Shown: piece by piece, positions 1 through 6,760 of the stretch
Layout of the letters: every line of letters begins with the position of its first letter
Position numbering within the stretch: position 1 is the first letter of the stretch
Source of the DNA: Duodenibacillus massiliensis
GTDB taxonomy: Bacteria > Pseudomonadota > Gammaproteobacteria > Burkholderiales > Burkholderiaceae_F
Direction of reading: 5' to 3'
DNA: 46,077 nt
NCBI RefSeq assembly: GCF_900128485.1
Contig: NZ_LT635861.1
Coordinates: forward strand, 423,646 to 469,722
Position numbers and translations under genes: made by a program
The notes under the pieces: model-generated
What the model was told of the DNA's origin: nothing
What the model saw: the letters and a program-made list of their open reading frames with translations, nothing else
The model's database searches: none

Positions 1-472
1 CGCGCCGAGCTGTCAGGTTCTAGAAAGTCTTTGGTCCTTTCAACGCAGCGACCTACGGTTTTCCAGTCGATGCGCATGAACTTACATACGATGCTGCGGG
101 GCAGACTGCGGGCCAGCCAGGCCACCGTCAGATCAAAGTCTTTGGTGAAGCGCGAGCCATGGAAGGCCCACGGCACGGCGGCGGTTACGACGCCGTGTTT
201 GGGGCAGCAATACGGTAGCTCTCAGCCTGCAGATAGACACGAATGCCGTTTAAATCACCAGCGCGCCAAAGGCGAACCTGATCGTTTCGAGCAGAGTCGT
301 ACCTGGGGCTCTTCCTGTTGCAGTGCGGGCACCGGCAACGGTATCCCCGGGTGGCGTGAACCTGGACCACTGCAGATTTTGTACCGTCAGTTTCGTGAAA
401 GAATTCAATGTCCTCGATGACGGTGCCTTTGACATTGAGAAGATGCTTGAATAAAGTGGTGTCCCGAGCCAT
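1..472 (-). pseudogene. ISL3-family transposase, N-terminal fragment, frameshifted
   Basis: The minus strand from an ATG at 472 encodes a protein starting MARDTTLFKHLLN, followed by a zinc-finger-like CPHC. A second Cys pair-like element (CPKHG) and a helix-turn-helix-like stretch (SIVCKFMRIDWKTVGRC) follow in a different frame. The order of an N-terminal zinc finger then an HTH is that of ISL3-family transposases. The reading frame breaks near 205-210, where one base appears to be missing, so the first frame stops at about 185 while the second continues to base 1. The DDE catalytic domain would lie outside the window, so only the DNA-binding part is seen. A sequencing error at the shift cannot be excluded. 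Confidence 0.75.
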
Positions 473-595
473 TCCGGTCCTTATTTTGTGAGTGTCGACA
501 GCCACAACTTTAAAGACTGTGAATGGCTTTTTTGTTAATGAAATCTGAAGAAAGGCCGGCAGTCGTGCTGCTCGCCCTGCCTATTCGGCGGCCGT

Positions 596-695
596 TACGG
601 AGAGAGCCCCCGGTACTCGCTACGCTGCATACCTGCGCGCGGCCTGCGGCCGTGCTCGGTATTTCGCTACGCGATTACCGGGGTCTCTCTCCGTA
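596..695. repeat. REP-like long inverted repeat
   Basis: Arms at 596-615 and 676-695 are complementary at 19 of 20 positions (left arm TACGGAGAGAGCCCCCGGTA). The 60-base interior holds a smaller GC-rich dyad around CGGCC-TGC-GGCCG and two near-copies of a TCGCTACG motif in direct orientation. No gene overlaps it convincingly. It lies between two transposase remnants, so it may be a REP/BIME-like element, or a folded end of a mobile element. Confidence 0.5.
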
Positions 696-714
696 TTTGT
701 TAACAGGCTCTCGT

Positions 715-1154
715 TGACCAAAATCGGGGGACGAACTACCCACACATATGCCCGAAGAATCCATCGAGTCATTGAAATGCCGTGAGTGCTTGGGTACCAG
801 GCGGGGAACATAAGTCCCCTTGCGATCGCGGGGAACCTGGATTTCTAAATCGCCTTTATTGCCGTGAAGCGTTTTCTTGCTGTACCCATTGCGTTTGTTT
901 TCAACGCTCTCAGCCGACGATTCCTCTTCGTTGAGATTTTCGTCTTACTGTGTCAAATGGTGCTTCAGTTCCCCTTACAGGACGGCGTTGATGAAGCGTT
1001 GGGCTACGATCTTCATCGCTTCGTTGAAATGAGCCTGCGTTAAGGCCGTTAAGCCGCCGGCTTCCATCAGTTGCTCTGCGGCATCGTTCAGAATGGCCTG
1101 TGGCTTGTCGGTAAATTTTACGGTGTCGTTTATTTTGGGTGTGCGGTGTGCCAC
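715..1154 (-). pseudogene. IS256-family transposase, N-terminal remnant with stop codons
   Basis: From a GTG at 1154 the minus strand reads MAHRTPKINDTVKF, followed further on by NGYSKKTLHG, GDLEIQVPRDRKGTYVP and LVPKHSRHF. This is the N-terminal pattern of IS256/MuDR-type transposases. The frame is broken by TAA codons at 975-977 and 945-947, and similarity fades below about 760, so the DDE domain is missing. About 60 bases upstream of the start is a candidate terminal repeat (1204-1219). It is a decayed insertion sequence and not expected to be functional. Confidence 0.8.
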
Positions 1155-1203
1155 GGTGATTCCTTTCGCGCCCTACGGGAGCGCTATTATCGCTTGGACA
1201 CAA

Positions 1204-1219
1204 AAAACCTTACATCCCC
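1204..1219. repeat. Candidate IS terminal repeat, copy 1
   Basis: The 16-mer AAAACCTTACATCCCC occurs here and again at 3091-3106. Read on the minus strand it begins GGGGATGTAAGG and lies about 50-65 bases upstream of the IS256-type start codon, where a terminal inverted repeat would be expected. That it is an IS end is an inference. Confidence 0.45.
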
Positions 1220-1633
1220 CCCCCATTGCTGGTGCTCAAGTTGGCCCGGCACTATCTCTTTGGTGTTGTGAAGGAAAGCGCGAAAAAAACTGTACGCGTT
1301 TCCATTGCCCGGCTCAGGGCCAATGTCATCCTGGTGACTTCTAAATGGAGCTTAACACTGAATTCCGTCCGACTGACGCTGCCCTCAGTATTGCCGGGAG
1401 CCAGAGAGTTGGAAGCGCTTTTCAAGGTATCGATACTCTGACGCCTGAGCGTCCCCGGCTCACAGAGCGTGCCATCGGGGGTTGGGGGCATTGCACCCAA
1501 AATCGAGCCCCGCGTGAATTTTTGCCATGATGCCCCCAGAATTATCTCGATTTTTGATCTTGCACCAGCCTGCCTTTCTGAAAAATCAAGCTGGTGCAAA
1601 ATTCAGGTTAAAGAACGCAAGAGGCTGAACATT
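1220..1633. other. Gene-free stretch with one perfect dyad
   Basis: No convincing coding region is visible. Directly upstream of the esterase gene there is a perfect 10-base dyad, TTGCACCAGC at 1560-1569 and GCTGGTGCAA at 1590-1599. It could be a regulator site or an mRNA hairpin in the esterase leader. There is no T-run after it, so it is not a classical terminator. Confidence 0.4.
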
Positions 1634-2464
1634 ATGAATATGAATGACAAAAGAATCCTCGCGGCCGCCGCCGTCTTAGCAATGGGCGGCATCTCGCAGG
1701 CTGCGGAGCCCGTCTGCACGATGACGCTCACGGCCGGTCCGCATGCCGGGGAGAACGGAAGGCCCGTCACAGTCTTTTACGTGACCGACGGCGCAAGGCT
1801 GGGCCCTGCGGTTTCCGGTATCTGCAACCTGCTTTCGGGCACGAAGGGCGCCGCATCGACCTGTGCCGTTGCGGCCGTCGACGTGCCCGATCGCACCGCC
1901 TTCCTGACGCCCACGCGCTCGAGCATCGGCCGCAATGGTCGAGACACCGGAAAGCCCGCTCAGGGCGGGCGCGCCTCGGAACTCGTGGAATGCCTTGAGA
2001 AGACCGTGAAGCCCGAAGTTACCAAACGCTTTGAAGGAGAAGCCTTGAGGCACGTCCTCATGGGCCACTCGTTCGGCGGACTCTTTGCGCTCCACACCAT
2101 GGCGGAGCGCCCCGAGCTGTTTGATGCCTGGGTGGCGGCCGATCCGTCCCTCTGGTGGGACGGCGGCGTGCTCGTGAGAAGCCTGGAGGCAAAGCCCGGC
2201 TCGGGACGCCCCGGCGCATTCGTTTATGCGGGCTTCGGCACGGCTTTGAGAAAGGCGAGCGGCACGACGGCAAGCCACAACCTTGCGTCCGAAAAGCGCT
2301 TTGAAGAGGCTTTAAGGTCCTTTTCGGGAACCGAAAGCGCGGTTCTCGTCGACGACTATCCGCGCGAAACACACGGGACGATTGCCGTGCCTGTCTTCCA
2401 TGAGGCGATGAAGCATCTGATTTTGAGGCCGAAGAACGACGCAGGGACGAAACCGGCAAAGTGA
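1634..2464 (+). CDS. Secreted alpha/beta-hydrolase (IroE/esterase-like)
   Basis: A 276-residue protein with an N-terminal signal peptide (hydrophobic residues 8-19, likely cleavage after SQA) and an alpha/beta-hydrolase fold. The nucleophile elbow GHSFGG puts the catalytic serine at S146. The motif ADPSLWWD (about 169-176) and a late histidine in ETHGT (H247) match the layout of IroE/Fes-like and esterase D-like periplasmic hydrolases. The substrate cannot be read from sequence; siderophore or ester hydrolysis are possibilities. The ATG at 1634 is preferred because it starts the signal peptide; an in-frame upstream extension has no support. The gene stands alone between mobile-element remnants and ends in a strong terminator. 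Confidence 0.8.
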   Translation: MNMNDKRILAAAAVLAMGGISQAAEPVCTMTLTAGPHAGENGRPVTVFYVTDGARLGPAVSGICNLLSGTKGAASTCAVAAVDVPDRTAFLTPTRSSIGRNGRDTGKPAQGGRASELVECLEKTVKPEVTKRFEGEALRHVLMGHSFGGLFALHTMAERPELFDAWVAADPSLWWDGGVLVRSLEAKPGSGRPGAFVYAGFGTALRKASGTTASHNLASEKRFEEALRSFSGTESAVLVDDYPRETHGTIAVPVFHEAMKHLILRPKNDAGTKPAK

Positions 2465-2488
2465 CGCTTGTCTCTCTGTAAATAAAAA

Positions 2489-2524
2489 AACGCCGCAGGG
2501 ATTATCGTTCCCGTGCGGCGTTTC
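2489..2524 (+). terminator. Rho-independent terminator of the esterase gene
   Basis: Stem ACGCCGCAGGGA/TCCCGTGCGGCGT with a short loop, followed by TTTCTATTT. A group IIC intron remnant begins six bases further on, which fits the known habit of this intron class to insert behind terminator hairpins. Confidence 0.85.
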
Positions 2525-2529
2525 TATTT

Positions 2530-3106
2530 GTGCGCTCGGCATGAGCGCGTTCTAATGGGTGAAAGTCCCGAGTGCAGGGGGTAGCACCAAGCACATAGCG
2601 AAAGAGCAAGGGTGTCCGCCGCGAAGCGGGATCTGAAGGAAGCTGGAGGCAAACCACTGACCTGACGTACAGAAACTGCATAAGGCATTCGAAGATGGGT
2701 AAGTCTGCAAAACAAGATGAAGCCCGAAGCTACACGGAATCCGAGGTGTAGATGCAGCAGGTACATGGTGGGAAAGAACGCGTTCTTTCCCGAGGAGGGC
2801 TCACGGACTTCAATGCAACAGCATTGTCGGAGTAAAGCTTGCCGTGAGTAGTCAGCAACGGTCATAGTAAGCAGGGCAGTACCTGACGAAGGACCATATT
2901 TATAGGAGTACGGTGCCGTAGACACAAAGTCGCATGGCGCAGAAAACATAAGAAACCTGTCTGAGTTTTGGTACCCACGGAATGGGAAGAGAAACTCAGG
3001 AGGGCGCAACGGCCGTGATGGACATGGAAAACACCGCACATACCCCGCCTGCTTTCACGGGGATCACACTTGAAGCGATACTGAGCACTGAAAACCTTAC
3101 ATCCCC
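2530..3106 (+). mobile_element. Group IIC intron remnant (5' part)
   Basis: The 5' end GTGCGCTCGGCATGAGCG and internal blocks such as GGGTGAAAGTCCCGA, GCAAGGGTGTCCG and ATCTGAAGGAAGC match the conserved domain I of group IIC introns (the Oceanobacillus iheyensis intron has very similar blocks). Domains I to III and the start of the domain IV reverse-transcriptase gene are present. The rest of the reverse transcriptase and domains V and VI are missing, so it cannot splice. The insertion site is right behind a terminator hairpin, as is typical for class C. The 3' boundary is uncertain; it coincides with the second copy of a candidate IS end at 3091-3106. Confidence 0.85.
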
Positions 3107-3143
3107 ATTAAAAACCGCCCAAATGTGTAGTAACAACATTTAG
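3018..3143 (+). pseudogene. Truncated intron-encoded reverse transcriptase/maturase (ltrA) start
   Basis: From ATG 3018 an open frame begins MDMENTAHTPPAF, then GITLEAILSTENL. This resembles the N-terminus of group II intron maturases, which are about 400-600 residues long. It stops after 41 codons, well short of any RT motif, so only a stub remains. The last codons probably read into unrelated DNA shared with the ispH terminator. Confidence 0.55.
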
Positions 3144-3150
3144 GCGGGAA
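3112..3150 (-). terminator. Terminator of ispH
   Basis: On the minus strand, CCGCCTAAATGT pairs with ACATTTGGGCGG around a short loop and is followed by TTTTTAA. It lies directly behind the ispH stop codon. Confidence 0.8.
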
Positions 3151-3156
3151 CTAAGG

Positions 3157-4122
3157 TTAATTCTTTTGTGAGCGCGCTTCATCAAGGTCGCTCTGCCACA
3201 GGCCCTTGGGCATGGGAAAGGCGACGTTTTCGTCCGCGGCCGCCGCAAGCGTTGTGACGCTTTGGGCACCGAACTCTTTCTGAATCATTTCCACAACCCC
3301 CTGAACCAGGGCTTCGGGCGCGGAGGCTCCGGCGGTGATGCCGACTTTTTCAACGCCGGTAAGCCAGGCGCGGTCAATGTGTTCGGCACTGTCAACGAGG
3401 TAGGCCTTCACGCCGCACCGTTCACTCACCTCACGCAGGCGTGTGGAGTTCGAACTCGTGGTCGATCCGATCACAAGCACAAGGTCCACGCGGGCGGCAA
3501 GCGCCTTTACCGCATCCTGACGGTTTTGCGTGGCGTAGCAGACATCGGCTTTTTTGGGTTCTGCGATGCCGGGGAACTTTTGCTTGAGCGCATCAATCAC
3601 ATCGCGGGCGTCATCCACAGAAATCGTGGTCTGCGTGACATAAGAAAGGGTGGAGGGGTCAAGTGTTGCCGGAAGGTTTTTCACTTCCGCCGGGCTTTGC
3701 ACGAGCGTGATGCCGTCCTTGACCTGCCCCATCGTGCCCTCGACTTCCGGGTGCCCGGCGTGACCGATCATGATGATGCGGCGGTTTTGCTGCCTCATGC
3801 GGATCACTTCGCGGTGAACCTTCGTGACAAGGGGGCAGGTGGCGTCAAAAATCCGGAAGCCCCGTTTTTCCGCTTCCTGCTGCACCGCAACCGGTACGCC
3901 GTGCGCGGAAAAAATAAGGGTGGCGCCGTCAGGCACATCACTTAAATCTTCCACAAAGACCGCACCCTGTTCCCGGAGCCGCTCCACCACGGTTTTGTTG
4001 TGAACGATCTCGTGACGCACGTAAATGGGAGGGCCGTAGACGGCAAGCGCACGTTCGACAATCGCAATCGCGCGGGTGACGCCCGCACAAAAACCGCGGG
4101 GCTGGGCAAGAATGATCTGCAT
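3157..4122 (-). CDS. ispH: 4-hydroxy-3-methylbut-2-enyl diphosphate reductase (IspH/LytB)
   Basis: The last enzyme of the MEP isoprenoid pathway. It reduces HMBPP to IPP and DMAPP with an oxygen-sensitive iron-sulfur cluster in the cytosol. The 321-residue length is normal for the family. The three cluster ligands are visible: C12 in GFCAGV, C96 in DATCPLV and C195 in VCYATQNRQ. The conserved EIVHN (38-42), SAHG (72-75) and GHPEVEGT are present. It is read alone, convergent to the intron remnant and divergent from rpmB. Confidence 0.97.
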   Translation of the reverse strand: MQIILAQPRGFCAGVTRAIAIVERALAVYGPPIYVRHEIVHNKTVVERLREQGAVFVEDLSDVPDGATLIFSAHGVPVAVQQEAEKRGFRIFDATCPLVTKVHREVIRMRQQNRRIIMIGHAGHPEVEGTMGQVKDGITLVQSPAEVKNLPATLDPSTLSYVTQTTISVDDARDVIDALKQKFPGIAEPKKADVCYATQNRQDAVKALAARVDLVLVIGSTTSSNSTRLREVSERCGVKAYLVDSAEHIDRAWLTGVEKVGITAGASAPEALVQGVVEMIQKEFGAQSVTTLAAAADENVAFPMPKGLWQSDLDEARSQKN

Positions 4123-4294
4123 GGCAGTGGTTGCTCTGTAAATTTGAGTGTTGGCGAAAGTGTAGAAGAAAAACGCCGGCGGCTCACAAACGCACAGGCG
4201 CGCGACAGTGTAGAATGCGCCCTTCGCGGTGAGGGCGCACTATGCAAATGGAGCGCCCGCGGCGGGCTTCTCTTCTGCCTGAGAAATCAGAGGT

Positions 4295-4323
4295 TTGGCA
4301 GAGGAGGATTTTTGTCGTATAAT
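4295..4323 (+). promoter_or_regulatory. Sigma70 promoter for rpmB-rpmG
   Basis: TTGGCA at 4295-4300 and a perfect TATAAT at 4318-4323 are separated by 17 bases, about 84 bases before the rpmB start. This is close to consensus, as expected for ribosomal protein genes. Confidence 0.85.
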
Positions 4324-4406
4324 CATCGTCTTTCAGTTTTCGCGCTCACGCCCGGATATCGGCGAGGCGTGAAGCGTTTTTAATCAACTTTTTACGGGAG
4401 TTAGCG

Positions 4407-4640
4407 ATGGCACGAGTGTGTCAAGTCACCGGCAAGGCGCCGATGGTCGGCCATCAAGTCTCGCACGCGAACAACAAGACCAAGCGTCGTTTCATGCCGA
4501 ACCTGCAGTATCGTCGTTTCTGGGTCGAAAGTGAAAACCGTTGGGTCCGCCTGCGTTTGACGACGGCTGGTCTTCGCACTGTCGACAAGATCGGTATTGA
4601 TGCGGTTCTCGCGGATCTGCGCGCCCGCGGCGAAATCTAA
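4407..4640 (+). CDS. rpmB: 50S ribosomal protein L28
   Basis: A 77-residue structural protein of the large ribosomal subunit. It has the typical start [12 protein letters not shown] and the basic centre with [10 protein letters not shown] and [14 protein letters not shown] Shine-Dalgarno GGGAG lies just upstream. It is the first gene of the rpmB-rpmG operon; rpmG follows 19 bases later, the usual arrangement in proteobacteria. No zinc-binding Cys set is seen. Confidence 0.98.
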   Translation: MARVCQVTGKAPMVGHQVSHANNKTKRRFMPNLQYRRFWVESENRWVRLRLTTAGLRTVDKIGIDAVLADLRARGEI

Positions 4641-4659
4641 CCTGACAGGAGATTGAACC

Positions 4660-4827
4660 ATGGCAAAGGGTGCACGCGAAAAAATTAAGATGGAATCGTC
4701 CGCAGGGACGGGTTACTTCGTCACTACGACGAAGAACAAGAAGACCTCCACGGGTAAGCTCGAACGCAACATGTTCGATCCGGTTGCCCGCAAGCACGTC
4801 CTCTTCAAGGAAACGAAGCTTCGTTAA
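4660..4827 (+). CDS. rpmG: 50S ribosomal protein L33
   Basis: A 55-residue ribosomal protein beginning [13 protein letters not shown], with the family signature [12 protein letters not shown] and the ending [13 protein letters not shown]. It lacks the CxxC pairs of the zinc-binding form, as in most proteobacterial L33. An AGGAG-like ribosome site (ACAGGAGAT) lies 8 bases upstream. It is co-transcribed with rpmB and followed by a strong terminator. Confidence 0.98.
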   Translation: MAKGAREKIKMESSAGTGYFVTTTKNKKTSTGKLERNMFDPVARKHVLFKETKLR

Positions 4828-4869
4828 TCCTTGCTGTATCCCAGCGCTGTGCGAGCGCTGACGATCCCG

Positions 4870-4909
4870 AAAACCGGCTGCTGAGTGATGCCTCAGCAGT
4901 CGGTTTTTT
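4870..4909 (+). terminator. Terminator of rpmB-rpmG
   Basis: A long stem (AAAACCGGCTGCTGAG with CTCAGCAGTCGGTTTT) around a six-base loop, ending in a run of T. Confidence 0.9.
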
Positions 4910-4953
4910 CGTTGTCGGGAAAAAACGGCGGCCCAAAGGCCGTATCAGTCGGA

Positions 4954-5622
4954 TTATTTTCTGCGGGGAAGACCGAAGTAGCCCTTAAACGGCCAGAGAC
5001 GCCGCCAGCGGTTGATGCGGGTGAGTTCGGCTTCGCGTTTTTCACCCATCGCATCGGGCTGAAAAATCTTCCACTTTTTGTAGGCTCCGCTCATGTCAAG
5101 TGCTTCGAGCGATTTTTTGAGCCATACGGGCATGCCGGCAGTGGCAAGCGCTGACTGAAAGTCAATGACGGCAGGGGTTTTATCAGGCCGCATCAGCACG
5201 TTGCCGTTACTGCGGATGTCCAGATGCACGATTCCGGCGCGGTGCATGCTTTTGATGAGTTCTTCCAGGCAGATCAGAAAGGCCGGGGTGACTTCCTCAC
5301 GGGGAAGTTCGGCAAGGGTTTTGCCAGGAATAAAGGTAAGCGCCACGGCGTTTTCATCGAGTCTGAAGGCTTCTGCAGAAAAGCCGTCGATGTCGGCCAC
5401 ATAATGCGCGGCCTTGAGTTCGCGTGCCAAAAGAAAGCGCCCGAAGGGACGCACGAAGAAGGGGCGCGTTGAAAAGTCTTTGACCGTCCAGGTACGCCCG
5501 GCGAGGGTAACCCGCGTGACGACGGCGTTAAAAAGCCGTCCGTCACGCAGCAGAACTTTTTCGGCTTTTTCAAAGTCAGCCCGGGTAAAGGGCTGACCGG
5601 GAAAAGCGTCGTTTATCGTCAC
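4954..5622 (-). CDS. Small protein kinase-like / LPS-kinase-like protein
   Basis: 222 residues with a compact kinase fold of the RIO/InaA (lipopolysaccharide core kinase) kind. A lysine in TWTVKDF (K48) fits the ATP-anchoring residue. The catalytic loop reads HLDIRSNGNVL (H133, D135) and the metal-binding segment VIDFQS starts near 152. The spacing from the catalytic Asp to the following Asn (D135 to N139 or N141) is not the usual five. It starts with GTG at 5622, since a stop codon lies just upstream in frame and no earlier start exists. It follows a small conserved gene with a 26-base gap, so co-transcription is likely. The substrate (sugar, lipid or protein) cannot be assigned. Confidence 0.65.
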   Translation of the reverse strand: MTINDAFPGQPFTRADFEKAEKVLLRDGRLFNAVVTRVTLAGRTWTVKDFSTRPFFVRPFGRFLLARELKAAHYVADIDGFSAEAFRLDENAVALTFIPGKTLAELPREEVTPAFLICLEELIKSMHRAGIVHLDIRSNGNVLMRPDKTPAVIDFQSALATAGMPVWLKKSLEALDMSGAYKKWKIFQPDAMGEKREAELTRINRWRRLWPFKGYFGLPRRK

Positions 5623-5648
5623 AGCCGAAAAGTCTCATAAGGAAAATA

Positions 5649-6038
5649 TCAGGGCATCTGAATGCCGCCCGTGCCGGCGGCCGGCGGGACGCCGAAGCCG
5701 GGGGTGCCGGGGGTGACGATCTTGCTTGCCGCCTCACGGCGAAGCTGCTGCATCTTTTCAATCGTCTCCTGCACACCCTTTTTGGCGGCTTCCCCGTAAA
5801 GCTTCACGGCTTCTTCAAGGTTTGCAGCCTTGATTTCAAAAGAAATCGGCAGCGGTCCCATCTGCGTCATGATCTGCACTTCACCGGTGAAAATGCAGGC
5901 GCGGGCCGTGTCCTTCTCTCCCTGAGCCGTCACCGGCGTCAACACATGAATGACGCCCATCTTGCGGTCCGTGATCATTTCCTCACGGTAAAGATTGGCT
6001 GCGTCCATTTCGACTTTCAGATCATCACCGAATGCCAT
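5649..6038 (-). CDS. Conserved hypothetical cytosolic protein
   Basis: 129 residues, not assigned to a family I recognise with certainty. There is no signal peptide or membrane segment. The middle contains a beta-rich part (ACIFTGEVQIM, LPISFEIK), then a charged helix (about 73-103), then a Gly/Pro-rich tail (TPGTPGFGVPP) that looks disordered. The start MAFGDDLKVEMDA at 6038 has a purine-rich stretch before it. It probably forms a two-gene unit with the kinase-like gene downstream. Confidence 0.7.
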   Translation of the reverse strand: MAFGDDLKVEMDAANLYREEMITDRKMGVIHVLTPVTAQGEKDTARACIFTGEVQIMTQMGPLPISFEIKAANLEEAVKLYGEAAKKGVQETIEKMQQLRREAASKIVTPGTPGFGVPPAAGTGGIQMP

Positions 6039-6069
6039 TTTTGTGAATTCCTGTCGTTAAAAAATGCGG

Positions 6070-6121
6070 GTAAACAAAACGCCGCGCGAAAAGAGAGTTC
6101 CTTCCGCCGGCGCTTTTTTAA
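6070..6121 (-). terminator. Terminator of the universal stress protein gene
   Basis: On the minus strand AAGCGCCG pairs with CGGCGTTT (one G-U) and TTTGTTT follows. It lies behind the stop codon at 6153. Confidence 0.6.
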
Positions 6122-6152
6122 GTGCGTATGCGATTGTCGCAGAAAACCGCGG

Positions 6153-6587
6153 TTAACGGTAGACCATCACAGGGACTTTCGAATGCGTGAGCACCTTCTG
6201 GGTTTCACTACCGAGAAGGACTGCGGCAATGCCCTTGCGGCCGTGGCTGGCCATAAACACGCAGTCGCAGCCCTTTTCGGAACACGCGTCCATAATGGCT
6301 TCCGCCGGCGAAAAAGACTTCACCGAAAGCGTCTGCACTTTGATGCCTTTTTCTTCAAGAATGGCGCGGGCTTCGGCAAGGCGCTCTTCAGCGACCGTGC
6401 GCACGCGTTCATCGTAGTCATCGATCGATTCCGGGCGGTATTCGCTCAGAGACGTGTAGCTGTAGGGTTCGATCACGGTGATGAGCACCACTTCAGAGTG
6501 CATGGCCTCTGCAAAGGAAGCCGCACCGCGGACCGCATCAAGAGAAAGTTCCGAGCCGTCGGTCGGCACCAGGAGACGCTTGTACAT
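6153..6587 (-). CDS. Universal stress protein (UspA family)
   Basis: 144 residues, a single Usp domain. The N-terminal strand RLLVPTDGSELS carries the ATP-pocket aspartate and serine. The C-terminal part reads ASHGRKG, then LLGSETQKVL, and ends SKVPVMVYR, the standard Usp signature. Such proteins act in the cytosol in stress and stationary-phase survival; the precise role is unknown. It is monocistronic, flanked by terminators on both sides. Confidence 0.93.
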   Translation of the reverse strand: MYKRLLVPTDGSELSLDAVRGAASFAEAMHSEVVLITVIEPYSYTSLSEYRPESIDDYDERVRTVAEERLAEARAILEEKGIKVQTLSVKSFSPAEAIMDACSEKGCDCVFMASHGRKGIAAVLLGSETQKVLTHSKVPVMVYR

Positions 6588-6709
6588 AAAAACTGTTCCC
6601 TGTTTTTTGTAATTTCAAGACGCAATGATTCTATGCCAAAAATGCGGTGCGCGAAACAAGTACGGAAACACTCTATGCCCGCGTCTTAGTCTGCGCCTTG
6701 GCGGTTTAC

Positions 6710-6743
6710 AAAAAAGGCGGCACGGGTTTGTCCGTGCCGCCGG
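6710..6743 (-). terminator. Terminator of the RND pump operon
   Basis: A perfect 10-base stem (GGCGGCACGG with CCGTGCCGCC) around a six-base loop. Read on the minus strand it is followed by TTTTTT. Confidence 0.9.
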
Positions 6744-6760
6744 GATCATGGTCCGTGGCC

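Noticed and set aside
910-1203. 97-codon minus-strand frame near the IS256 remnant
   Set aside because: It is out of frame with the recognisable transposase sequence, which is in a different frame with two stops.
3262-3945. Plus-strand frame opposite ispH
   Set aside because: Shadow of ispH; product rich in His, Arg and Gly without a domain.
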